DNA from: Hemileia vastatrix
Taxonomy: Eukaryota; Basidiomycota; Pucciniomycetes; Pucciniales; Zaghouaniaceae
Assembly: GCA_030280995.1 (NCBI GenBank)
Contig: JASXTE010000079.1
Coordinates: 92,935-156,934 of the forward strand
Length of the DNA: 64,000 nt
Reading direction: 5' to 3'
Part shown: one piece after another, positions 26,171 to 36,639 of the stretch
Layout of the letters: each line of letters starts with the position of its first letter
How positions within the stretch are numbered: the first letter of the stretch is position 1
Translations under genes and position numbers: made by a program
The notes under the pieces: generated by a model
The model's input: only the letters and a program-made list of their open reading frames with translations
Told to the model about the DNA's origin: nothing
The model's database searches: none

Positions 26171-28008
26171 ATGAAGCAACATTCACAGCAGCTCCACTCG
26201 GACCAGCTGCCCAGTCCAATCTCTTCAGAGCGCAAATCATCATCTTCATCTGCACTTCTATTCAAAAGACTTTCTCTCATAGTCCTCCTCGCTTTCGCCT
26301 ATTCTTTCATCTTTGGCTCATCTTCTATCAAGTTCCATTCAGGGCCTAAACCTTACAATGGAAAGACCAACGTCATCCTAATGATCAGCGATGGGTTGTG
26401 AGTCATCCAAGAGATCCTTCGTGCTTTCAGCTTTCGTCTCTTCTTCTTCAATACCAAGGTATACTGACTTTTCATCTCTATTTCACAAACTATTTCCTCC
26501 CTCCTGAACAGCGGACCGGCATCCCAAACCCTAGCGAGAACCTTCAATGCTCTGCAGACGAATTCGACTTCGCTCTATCCACCTTCACTACCCTTGGACT
26601 CAATGCTCATTGGCACTCATAGGTCTAGAAGTTCCGATTCATTAATTACAGATAGTGCAGCTGGAGCTACTGCCTTCTCTTGTGGTATCAAGACCTACAA
26701 CGGAGCTATAGGAGTAGATTCATCGGGAAAGGATTGCGATACAATCTTCGAAGCTGCCAAAAGGGATGGATTTCTAACCGGAGTTGTAGTCACCTCCAGA
26801 TTGACAGATGCAACTCCAGCAGCATTTGTTTCTCATAACCTATCAAGAGGAATGGAAGCTGACATGGCCATTCAAGAGGTTTATGGAACCAGATTTACAG
26901 ATGGAGTTAGAGGTTTGGATCTGGCTATAGGTGGTGGTGGTTGTTACTTCTTACCTCAGAATAATGAGAAATCTTGTAGAGGTGATGATAGAGATTTAGT
27001 TGGTGAAGCTAGAGAGAATGGTTGGAATGTTGAGACTTGGTTTGAAGATCAAGATCTAAATCAGAATGAGAACAAGAAGAAGGATTCTGATTCTTCAGAA
27101 ATGCCTTCTCTACCTTACTTGAATTTGCTAGCTCAACATAACACACCTTATGAGTTGGATAGAATTTCAAAAGATTTACCTTCGGCTCTCAAAGTTCCAT
27201 CTCTATCTCAACTCTCCTCCAAAGCTCTGGATTTACTTTCCAACTCCGAATCAAATGAGAAAGGTTTTATTCTAATGATAGAAGGCTCTCAAATTGATCT
27301 ATGTGCTCATGAAAATGATGCTGCATGTCATGTCAACGAAGCGCTTGCTTACAACAAAGCGATCAAGGTGGTTCAAGATTGGGTGAAGGAGAAGAATGAA
27401 AAGGGGGAAAGAAGTTTGATCATCTCTACTTCTGACCATGAAACGGGAGGTGTTACTCTGGGAAAACAAATGACTCCACAATATCCAAACTATGCTTATT
27501 ATCCAGAGGTGATGTTGAAAACTAAGCATACTTCTAAGTTCTTGTCTGGGAAATTGTTGAACTTCGCTTTAGATCCTGAAGAAAGAAAACCCAGTTCCGA
27601 TGAAGTCAAAAAATTTATTAAAGATGAAATATTAGGTGAAGAAGGTTTAGGGCTGGATCATATTAAAGATGTCGAAGTGGAAAAGGTCAAGGAGTGTATC
27701 AAGTTCATGGAAGATGATGATGATCAAGTTCAATTCTCGACTTCGAATCAAGATCAATTCCACCAAGTCTCAACCTTAGCAGAGCCTCCAATCAACACTG
27801 CTGACGTTTGTAGAAAGTTCATCGCTTCTATCATTAGCGATAGAGCAGAGATTGGATTCTCAACTTCTGTCATACTGGTGTTGACATCAATGTCTACGGA
27901 GAAGGTTGGAACATTGAGAATCTAAAGGGAAATATGGAGAATACTAGGATTGCTACTTTCATAGCTGAGACGTTGGGGCTCAAGTTGAGAAAAGTTAGCG
28001 ACTTGTGA
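26171..28008 (+). CDS. Vacuolar-type alkaline phosphatase (PHO8-like), one apparent frame break
   Basis: Non-specific phosphomonoesterase, probably in the vacuole: a short cytosolic N terminus, then one signal-anchor helix (LSLIVLLAFAYSFIFG), giving a type II topology as in yeast Pho8. Exons 26171-26397 and 26512-28008. Active-site features: NVILMISDGFGPAS (first metal Asp), SDSLITDSAAGATAFSCG (the phosphorylated Ser within TDSAAGA), then EGSQIDLCAHENDA and STSDHETGG with metal-binding Asp/His residues. The final GHTGVDINVYGEG segment reads correctly only if one base is added near 27869 (CTGTCAT probably CTGGTCAT); otherwise it ends early at 27925. The end is then at 28008. Between the catalytic half and the C-terminal block is an acidic insert at about 27570-27760. 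Confidence 0.9.
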
Positions 28009-28359
28009 ATGGAGAATGGTTGCAGAATGTAACGATTTCTTATGAAGTTTACTTCTCATCTTAACGGCCTAATTCTTCTTGTTTATATATGTTTCGTAAA
28101 CTCATTCAGTATCCATCACTTTGGAAGCAACGAGAGTGAGAGTGAGAGTGTCGATGGAAGAGCGTCCAAAGCAAAGAACATGGACAAGCTCTATAAATCA
28201 CCTAAGATTTACATTTGTACCTTTTGAGCCTTTCGTATTTTCTGAATAGATCAAGAGAAGATCCAAGAACCGTTCTTGAGGGGGGAGCAAAATCCAAGGA
28301 TTCTCGAAGACCAAAACTTCTCAAACTTCCTTCTTCCCAAACCAACACAACGATCAAAG
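28009..28359. other. Intergenic region, promoter of the enoyl-CoA reductase gene
   Basis: It contains a TATA box at 28192 and a GAGTGAGAGT repeat near 28130. A 61-codon open frame at 28042-28227 begins with a hydrophobic stretch, but it overlaps the TATA region and has no support as a gene. Confidence 0.55.
28192..28197 (+). promoter_or_regulatory. Probable TATA box of the enoyl-CoA reductase gene
   Basis: TATAAA lies 168 bp before the ATG at 28360, in a plausible core-promoter position. Confidence 0.45.
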
Positions 28360-29899
28360 ATGCCACTTCAAATCTACGTCGCCTCTCGTACAGATGCAAA
28401 GAACAAAGCGACATCTTCACCTTATCCAATCAAGATTCAACTCGAATCTGCTCAAACCAACTCTGGGGGAATTGAAAAGTCAAGTGGCCAACAAGATTTC
28501 CATCTTGAAAGTGGAGAGACAGAGAATCACAAAGGAAGACAAGAAACCTCTCACAAACGATGAATTGAAATTGAAGGATGAAGGCTTGAAAGATGGTGAC
28601 ACTGTTTGGGTAAAGGATTTGGGGCCTCAGGTGAGTAGAGTAGACAAGAAGAGAATCAGAAAGCAGAGGTACAGAGGTGGAACAAAGAGCAAGATAGCTG
28701 GGAAGCACTTTGCTCTCCTTTTCCTGATCGTATTCTATTGGAATAGCTCAAAGTGATTCAAGAACAACAATCCCTGTCATCAAGGCTACTGTCAAGGTCA
28801 TTGCTCGTATAAAAAGCTTTAGAAGGAATCCAATCTTTCCCAACACTTTTGTCTCACATTGATCTCCTACTCTTCCTCTTTACAGGTCGCTTGGAGGACG
28901 GTTTTCCTTACAGAATATGTGAGTGATGTCTTGTGAATGCATCCTGTTCTCTGGGACTGAGCTCGTCAATAGATGGAAAGTCAAAGCAAGCTCAACCCCA
29001 ATCTTCTCTTCTTTCGAATCGGCAGTTCGGGCCTCTGTTCATCCACCCTATCCTATACCACTTTGGTCAAACCATCTACAGGACTCAATTTGAACACTCC
29101 AGAATGCAGACGTGAGTATCTACCGAGAACACGAAGTGAAACTCTTTAGTCAGATTGATCCTCTTCGACTCTCATCTTTCCTATCAATCTTAGACTAAAT
29201 TGACTTTTTCTTCTCGATATATCTTGACCCACTCTCCAACCCACTTTTCAGCCTAGTTCTATATCTAGTCCTCCTCCACTACGTCAAGAGAGAATTAGAG
29301 ACCATCTTCATCCATAGATTCTCTGCTGCAACAATGCCAATCTTCAACATTTTCAAGAACTCAGCTCATTATTGGGGTCTCTCTGGATTGTTGTTGGGAG
29401 GAGCTGTCTATGGTCCTTGGTCTTCAGCTTCAAAAGTAGCTGGCACCATTCAGGATAACGATACCTTCCTAATCGGCTGCACAGCCGTTTGGACTTTGGC
29501 TCAATTAGGAAATCTAATCTCTCATGTCATCTTGAAGAACTTGAGACCTGCTGGAACTAGAGTCAGAAAGATTCCAAGGGGTTTCGCTTTCGAGTTAGTC
29601 AGTTGTCCAAACTACTTCTTCGAGGTGAGTAGACTTGAGCAGAGATTCAATTCGCGTTTGCAAATGTCCGTCTGACTTGAACGGAGCTTTTCCTCTCTCT
29701 GTTCTTCCCTTCGTGATCCTCTTAGATCATCGGCTGGGTAGCTATTACTGTCTTGACTCTCTCTCCAGCTGCAGCCGTCTTCGCAGCCGTCTCTGCTGGT
29801 CAGATGGCCATCTGGGCACTCAAAAAGCACAAGGCCTACAGAAAGGAATTCAAAGATTATCCAAGAGGAAGAAAAGCCATGATTCCATTCTTGTTCTAA
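28360..29899 (+). CDS. Very-long-chain trans-2-enoyl-CoA reductase (TSC13/TECR), one apparent frame break
   Basis: Last enzyme of the ER fatty-acid elongation cycle; reduces trans-2-enoyl-CoA with NADPH to give the very long chains of sphingolipids. Exons: 28360-28630, 28886-28918, 29026-29111, 29252-29624, 29726-29899, all phases consistent. The N-terminal ubiquitin-like part (ELKSQVANKIS, DTVWVKDLGPQ) is followed by VAWRTVFLTEY and FGPLFIHPILYH, then the steroid-reductase-like membrane domain: HYVKRELETIFIHRFS, MPIFNIFKNSAHYWG, NYFFEIIGW, ending in RGRKAMIPFLF. The frame breaks at the GGGGG at 28465-28469; four G restore it. Without the correction the protein ends after about 67 residues. 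Exon 2 is only 33 nt. Confidence 0.92.
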
Positions 29900-30102
29900 G
29901 CGGAAGAAAAAACAAGATGGGGAAGGGAATTCCTCGTGGCAGACGATTGAAAGAAAGTGAAGAGAGGGATGAGAAGATGGATAAAAGGCTCTTTTCAAAT
30001 GGTTGAAATGTAAATGCTACAGAAGAATCCAATGCTCGATCTTTTTTTGCAAATATTATGCTCATTCTAGACGAAAGTCGATGTCTCCATGAAAGGATGA
30101 GT

Positions 30103-31258
30103 TCAAAGAATTCCACCTTTGTCCACGCACACCATGAACCAGACGATTGCTTTGATGGCTTCACTTGCTTGTTCCGTCGTCAAATCTTCTCCCGGAGGTG
30201 GGATATGAATGAATAAAGTCTTTGCTCTCTTTGTCTTTGTCTTGGCTGGATCCGAACGTCTTGATTCGCACATGGAGGAATAGCAAAGGAAGTCGCATAG
30301 AAATCTTCCCGCGTCTTCGCTCTTTCGTGTCTGGATACGAGGGATCGATAGAGCAGAGAGAGAAAGAAGAGAAGCAAAAGATCAGAAACCTAACGATGAT
30401 TTACTATTTGAATGGCTCGAGAAAGACTCACAGGAACGTTTCTACTTTTCAAAAACTCGAGCAGCTTGTCCGCTTCAATGTGAGTAACTTCTTCATCTTG
30501 AAACTCTTCATAACCTTCATCGAAGCCTCTCAAGACGCTATCTATATCCCTTTCCAGTTCCATTCTCAACCTTTCAGCTTTCTCAGTTTCGGTTTCCTTG
30601 GATCTATCGAAACCGTGATCTTGATTTTGATCTCTGAAAGGTGGAGCCTTCAAACCATGGAGTCTTTCAACCTGTAACCTTTTTTATGACCTCTGGTTTC
30701 AATAGCTAATTCTCCTTTCAATCCAACTCCTACGTTTAAGATGACGTCGTAACCTTTTGAAGGATGCGTTATGCGAGAGTAACCTTGTGGGTAGGATTGA
30801 CCGTCTCCTGATGAGCCGTCCTGATCATTGTTTGGATCTAACCAAGGTTTCGCATGTGGAGAGGTTGGGAGTGAAGAATGTAGACGTGGGACAGTGTCTA
30901 GTAAAGTTGATAGGCCACTGCTAGTTGAAGAGTCTGAATATGGATTCTGCGAGGAGACGAAGACGAAGATGGAGTCTGGGGAAGAGAAGAAGAAGAGCTG
31001 GAAGAGAAGAGTGCATGTCTGGAGGATTTGAAGTGTCTAGATAAAGGTCATGAAGTGGTTTTACTGCCAACCATGATGGATTGTTGAGAAAGTTCTTGAA
31101 GGCCTGAATGAGATGATAGTGAGAGTGGGGGAAGGACTGATAAGGCTCAGAGAAGTAGAATGATGAGTTGATTCTGGATTACTCACTCCGAATCCAGTGA
31201 CTAGAATTTGAATATCTGAATCATCTTGTAAATTTCCATTTGGTGGTAGAGCTGGCAT
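30103..31258 (-). CDS. Pyroglutamyl peptidase I-like protein (peptidase C15), apparent frame breaks
   Basis: Cysteine peptidase family that removes N-terminal pyroglutamate from peptides. Minus-strand exons: 31258-31187, 31103-30432, 30330-30103. Family landmarks: QILVTGFG at the N terminus (here GFGAF where GFGPF is usual), NPSWLAVKPL, SKGYDVILNVGVG, ETRGHKKGY; then in the last exon DAGRFLCDFL with the catalytic Cys, and TLFIHIPP with the catalytic His. The frame changes near 30979 (GGGG) and near 30674; each is mended by one base. There is a Ser-rich insert of roughly 100 residues in the first half compared with bacterial enzymes. It is convergent with TECR (203 bp apart) and almost head to head with the RWD gene: 15 bp separate the start codons. 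Confidence 0.82.
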
Positions 31259-31273
31259 TTTGAAGAGAGAAGG

Positions 31274-33013
31274 ATGGATGAAGTTGAAGGACAAGAAGTT
31301 GAGCAGCTTCTTCTTGAAGAACAACACAAAACCCTCGAAGCCATGGCTCAATCGAACAATTCTACAGCCATTCTTTCACCAGAAGATTTGGATTTCCCAA
31401 CTGGATGCCATTCAACTCATCAGCGCAATGTGGTCCGCAGACGGCGAACTCAAAATGGATGAAAATGAAGCTCAGGCCGTTCAGAAGGTGAGTGCAGATA
31501 TTCACTCCTTCAAACCACAATACAATTGGCTGGCTTGCAGTCAATGAGAGCAGACCTACTGAGTAGAGTGAGATTTCTGAGATCATGGCATTTCAAAACG
31601 GAGAAGAGAACAGACTGAGAGATAGAGTTCAGAAGAAGCAGATAGCCATGTGAAGTTCTGATGAAGTAAGAGCTTTAATCCTACCTTTCGCTGATCAGAG
31701 AACCTCTTTTTCTTACCAAAACTATCCATTGCTTCGATATCTCTCTTTATACCCAGTTAGTAGAGTATGTCAACCTCCCGCTCTCGACGCTAGGTGACGC
31801 AGCCTCTACAAAGCTCAAAGAGAGTCTACCTTCTTCAATCAATCTCAGTCTTCTAGTCTCTCCAGAACGAGGTTTGGATGACTCTGATACATTAGCAGAA
31901 GATCTAGAGTCGATATCGGTCTCTCAGAATAAGGAGGGGAAAGGGAAAGAAAGGGTCAATCGGACTTTCTTCTTGGACGTCTCTTTGCCTTTGAGATCTT
32001 CATCGGCACAGAAGATGACCAGACCAATTCAAGTCGGAATACCAAACCAATACTCAAACTACCACAGTCAAGGGGTTGAATTGGCTTAATAGGTCAGAGC
32101 AAGATCTCTTGACGAAACTCTTGATTTCGGATCAGGAAGAAGAAGAAGATACGGCTGGAATCGTTCTGTCAAAAGTTGAGGCTCTGAGCGAGAAGGTGAT
32201 CGAACTTCTGAAAGAGAGAAAAAGCCAGAAAGATCTCAAGATGGAAGAAGATGCTTCTAAAGATCTCTCCTTCAAGGAGCCCAATGGAGATTTATCGAAA
32301 CTAGTTTCTTAGAACTTGGTATTATTTACCTTCTCTTTCTACTAAATCCAAACGAGATGATTTAGTCTCGTATGCTGAAGAGCATGATCCACAGTCAGTA
32401 ATACTGGATCCGACAGTCTAGAGAAACGAAGCTGAAGTCGAGAGACGATAACCACTAACCATGAGAATCCTTTCCTTCGTTATTGCTCTCTCAAAGGCTC
32501 ACCGGTTCGTCTTGGCAGGTGAGAACTCTCTCATTTGTTCTTTTTCCATTTCTGCGCTTCTGACATCGAAGTCTTCTTCTACTCCGTTCACTTCTAAAAC
32601 AGGCAAACCAGGTCTGATAGTTCTCGAACATCCACTGCCCTCAAAGCCGTCCTCTCCTTCTTCGAATCCTCAAGAAGATCCATTAAGCAAGCTTCTTTGT
32701 CTCTCTCTAAATACTGGAACTCGATCAAGCCATCTCTTGGGCTGACATTCCAGCTGGACATAAGAAAGTCTCGGAAACGTTGAGAGAGGAATACGTCGAG
32801 AGAGTCTTTAGAGATTGTAGGGAAATGACTGGAGCTGAAGAGATTGGAGGCGAAGAAGCGATTAGAGGAGTGAGGAATAATAGGAATGATCTCAGTCTGG
32901 TCGAGAAATGGTTGGGGGGATTGGGATTGGAGATAGGTTGGAAGGAGTACTTGGAGCTGATTGGAAATCTTAAGAGAATGAAATGCGGATTGTTTCCTGT
33001 TTTTCTTGGTTAA
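31274..33013 (+). CDS. RWD-domain / DUF1115 protein (RWDD2-like), several apparent frame breaks
   Basis: Family of unknown biochemical role with an N-terminal RWD fold and a C-terminal DUF1115 domain. Landmarks: QLDAIQLISAMWS at the N terminus (RWD start), LVEYVNLPLSTLGD after the first intron, LNWLNRSEQDLLTKLL, RTWYYLPSLSTKSKRDDLV, LTGFVLAGKPGLIVLEH, SWADIPAGHKKVSETLREEY, and a C terminus at 33013. Introns at about 31489-31761, 32392-32496 and 32518-32603. Frame breaks, each mended by one base in a homopolymer: CCC at 31396, GGGG at 32072, TT at 32506, T at 32631, GG at 32716. With five breaks it could be a decayed copy, but every piece retains conserved sequence and there is no in-frame stop by substitution. 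The start at 31274 is the first ATG; 31343 is an alternative. Confidence 0.75.
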
Positions 33014-33145
33014 TTGGCGTGAACTCATCGAGCGAGATTCATTCCGAAACATTCAGACAGCTGGAGACATCGATGATATATTTACTGCTTGCAACTGATA
33101 TTCTAGACATGACTCTATTTCATAACGAAGCAAAACCCACTTCTT

Positions 33146-35045
33146 CTAAAGTCCCTTGTTGAACCTGACGACTTGCAAATCTCTACCATTCTCGTCTTTC
33201 AATCCTTTGAATTTGTCTTCTAGTTTGTTGACCTCGATAGAAGCGGTTTGAGGGAAAGTCGCAATAGCAGGTGGCAAGAAGATCAAAAGACTGGCACCGA
33301 TTAAGGACAAATCAGCGACTCTAGCTCCTATTCCAGAAGATGGGACTATCTTTTTGCGTTGGAGATACGTCAAGACTAGAGGCGGTAAGATCAAGGTTGG
33401 AAACTGGGAGATGAGAGAAGAAGGAGAGAGAAAATCAAAGATCAATGAAAGGTCCAAGGTTCGTCTTCGTCTGTCCGAAACGGACGCAGAAACTTTGATA
33501 GAGATCATGAGTTTGACTGAAATACTCAGTTGTTACTCACTATTTGTTAATACTCTACTAGCAGCAGTCATTCCCACGCTCTCCTTCCAGCAACTGGAGA
33601 TTCTCCCAGTTTCTCCTTTTCGCCCTTTGAGTTATATCTGAAGATTGTCACTCCATCTTTGATTTCTTTCCACCTCATTGCTGAGACATTGACCGCATCC
33701 TGCGGTCTGTATGCGCGAGAATGGTGTGATAAAGCAATTAGAGGAAGTTATGATAAAGCGATTAGAGGAAGTCAGAGAAGGTCAGACGAGATAGGCAGTC
33801 GAAAAGCCAGAGAAACTCCAGTCTGAACTTACAGCGACACTAGCGAAAGGAACCAACTTGGTCAGAACACTCTTGATACCTGGAGACGTCTTCAATTTGG
33901 GTACCAATCGAGTTAATCCGACAGCGATTGCAACTGCCGAACTCGTTGCAGCGGTATAAGCAATTCCAACCTCTTTCATATCCATTGGGACCCGACTTGT
34001 TTGCATTGGAGTAGTTCACAGCTGTGAATTAAAGATGCTAAGATTAGTCTTAGAGGCAAAGCGGGAAGATTCGGTCGATCTGAAGAGCATGTCTTCGCAG
34101 AACAGATCAGAAGGAAGAAGACGAGTACTTACCAACATTCAGAGATTGATTCACCCACTGCCAGAAGATTACCTGTACAGTCCCAAGAGAATTTGGAAAG
34201 AGAACAATCGAAAGCGAGAAAGATCAGCCTCGACTAAAGACTCTTCGATCTGCAAGGCAGAAACGTGTTCGTCTCGAACTTACAGTTGCGAGAGTTGGAT
34301 TTTGGGGTCAACATTCCTCCTACCACCAAGAGATTGGTAGGAACAAAAGCAGACATTCTGAAAGGCAAAGGAATCACATCTCCGCTGTTGAACGGGGAAG
34401 AAATGAGTTGTTCGAGGGAAAGGAAGAGAAAGTCGTTTGAGATTAATTTTCTTGTCAGTACGATTGGACAGTGAATGTGACTCGATTCCTGTGCAAGGTT
34501 GATATCGATTTTCAGAGATTGGAAACTACTGACGTATCAGGATGAACAGAACTTTCAACGAGCTGCTTGTCTTTCCAGTATTCCTCTGCTTGAGACTTTT
34601 CCACCAAGAAACTTGAATTTAATCTATCTTTTGGGAACTTGGATTCAATCGCATCTACGTTGTCTCTGGCTTCCTGAAGTCTTGTGTTTGATGCTAATAA
34701 GGTCAAAGGTGATGTGACATTTGCGAAATGAGAAAGTCTACCGCCTGATTAGGAATAGTAGAGAGGGGAAAAGTTTCAGCTTCGTCGAGGAAGAAGTGGA
34801 GCATGACTGGGATTCATGGTTTTGGCTCACTGAAAGTTGTCAGGTCGTACCTTGGCTTGGCTATAGAAAGAATCAAAGCATTGACAGAAGGAAAAGAGAA
34901 GGAAAGAGGTCAGCGAAAGGTTATCGTAGGTACTCGTCTTTCTTGAAGCTTGTCGTTCCGATGCTGATACGAACTCAGATCAATTTGCGACCCTTCTGAT
35001 TGAGAGTGGGATTGGGTATGGATTCTGGATCCCAACTCCAATCAT
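33146..35045 (-). CDS. Sideroflexin (mitochondrial carrier of the SFXN/Fsf1 family), apparent frame breaks
   Basis: Mitochondrial inner-membrane protein; human SFXN1 imports serine for one-carbon metabolism. Many small exons on the minus strand. Landmarks in order: QIDLSS (about 34990), KPRYDLTTF (about 34850), GRLSHFANVTSPLTLLASN, YWKDKQLVESSVHPDT, LPFRMSAFVPTNLLVVGGML, VIFWQWVNQSLNV, VNYSNANKS, VGIAYTAATSSAVA, LTKLVPFASVAV, DAVNVSAMRWKEI, AVGMTAASRVLTN, PTLILPPLVLTYL, and a C terminus ending VVRFNKGL at 33146. All the hallmark segments (WQW, NYSNAN, HPDT) are present. The frame is off by one base at 33991 (CCC), near 33577, at 33401 (AAA) and near the N terminus, so the start (ATG at 35045) and first exon joins are uncertain. 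It is convergent with the RWD gene, 132 bp apart. Confidence 0.82.
33727..33774. repeat. 24-bp imperfect tandem duplication in a sideroflexin intron
   Basis: Two adjacent units beginning TGATAAAGC and ending GAGGAAGT differ at two positions. They lie within an intron of the sideroflexin gene between the exons near 33830 and 33700. Confidence 0.8.
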
Positions 35046-36536
35046 GACAGCAATCGTTGGAGCTAATAGAAAGGAAGAGCCTCGAAGGATGTTGTTGAAG
35101 ACACGAAGAAAATCTGAGCAAGACCCTTCTCTGTGTGCAGATTGTGATCTAGACTCGCATGGGCCCCTGTGAATGGCGCGGCTGTCGAAAGGTCTCTTCT
35201 CTCACGCTATGGAAATTTCAGAGGTGTCAGTTCAGACGACCGAAACTCGGCCAGAGGAGTTCGGAGTAGATTCCCCAATTGGACGAAGTGAGAATTTGCT
35301 CGCCACCCTTCTCGAGAGCGAGCAGTGCGAGGAAATCTTACTTCTCTCAAGGTGGGAATCGAGTCTTGTTCAGGTGACAGTTTCTTTTCGATCCCAATTT
35401 CAAGATGTGGGAATGGATTGACTCACAAGTCTTTGCGGAAAGGCAGCCTACACAAATTTCACGCCATGGGAATCTAAGTTCAAACGGGGCGTGAATCAAC
35501 AAGGTTAGTACATAGCTCAGTCATGAGACAGATTGAGGTACTATCTCATACCATGAGATGGATGGAAGAAAGCAGGGAGAAGATTTACGCATTCGCCAGA
35601 AGGCAGTTCCCAGAAGAAGTAGCCTTGAGTAGAAAGCGAGTCTAGTGACCAACAGAGTCCTGAGCTCCAACGCTGCACTCTCATCTTTTGATGTTGAGAT
35701 TAGCAATTTTGAGACTAGTAGAGACCTAGTAGACTATGAAGATCTGATTTTGAAGAGTTTCAGTCGAATGGTGGCAGATTGAGGCGCGAGAGGTGAAGGA
35801 TTGATCATCTATCCATCTTGGACTTGGTCAGAATGAGATGCATGTGCCTTTCCAATGACGTCTCTTCTCCTTCCACGCTAGACTTCTACGACTCGATGAT
35901 CTTTGAGTGGATAGAGAGCACTTAGGGAAGAAAGCCATAGGCCTGAAAGGCAGGAAGAGACGAAGAGAATTGGTCAAGGTCTCTGGAGCTTTGGTTTGGT
36001 GGACTGAGGACCAGAGATTTCGAATTCGGTCTCTCCTGACACAGTTCAATAGCTCTTTTTTCAAGTAGAATTAGTTCAAGAGCCATTCGAGTGAAATTTT
36101 TAAGCGCAGAAAAATGAAATTCACACTGAGATCCGGGTGAACAAGGACTGCAGAAGCACCTCAAGCTATAGCAGTTCCTGCTTCCAACCTTACTGGAAAG
36201 ACTTGTTTTGACTTGAATGAAGGGCTTCTGAGACTGAGAGCAAAAAAGAGAGCTCAAGCTTGATTTTTGGCCGAGAAGAAGGCAGAGTGGGTGAGATTGA
36301 GCCTTCAGAGAGCTCTCCAAGGGCAAAGAGGTGTTTCTGGCGATGAATCTCGACCTGTGAGAAGTCTGATATCTTCAAACAGTCATATACTACACTCTAA
36401 TGACCTTTTCGAACGCACCTGCCGCGATGCAGAGACGAGAGGGGCTGGAGAAGAGACGGTGGACTCTGAGACCTGAAATTTTTGCTGGAACTGCCCAGTA
36501 CCTCAATTTTGGCCGCTCGAAGAGTTAATAAGCGAC
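35046..36536. other. 1.5 kb without recognisable gene, left part of a gene-poor island
   Basis: Only short open frames are seen on both strands, with no conserved motif, codon pattern or clean intron structure. It may hold a long upstream region of sideroflexin or decayed sequence. Confidence 0.55.
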
Positions 36537-36639
36537 GGAGAGTTGGCCGAGTGGTCTAAGGCGCCATGTTAAGGTAACACAGTTTATCTATACACCATCG
36601 TGGTCTTTCGAGGCGCGCGTTCGAATCGCGCACTCTTCA
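36537..36639 (+). tRNA. tRNA-Leu(AAG) with a 23-nt intron
   Basis: A full cloverleaf can be drawn by eye. Acceptor stem: GGAGAGT (36537-36543) pairs with ACTCTTC (36632-36638); discriminator A at 36639. D arm: GCC/GGC around GAGTGGTCTAA. Anticodon stem CCATG (36564-36568) pairs with CGTGG (36599-36603). The loop TTAAGG..T contains anticodon AAG at 36571-36573. The intron lies at 36575-36597, one base 3' of the anticodon, the canonical site. An extended variable arm (class II, as required for Leu) precedes the T arm GCGCG-TTCGAAT-CGCGC. A TTTTT terminator follows at 36643. Confidence 0.95.
36575..36597 (+). other. tRNA-Leu intron
   Basis: The 23 nt are inserted between positions 37 and 38 of the tRNA. 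Removing them restores a 7-nt anticodon loop. Confidence 0.85.

Noticed and set aside
28042..28227. 61-codon frame with a hydrophobic start, a possible small secreted protein
   Set aside because: It overlaps the TATA box of the TECR gene, has simple-repeat content (GAGTGAGAGT) and no recognisable cleavage-plus-mature pattern.
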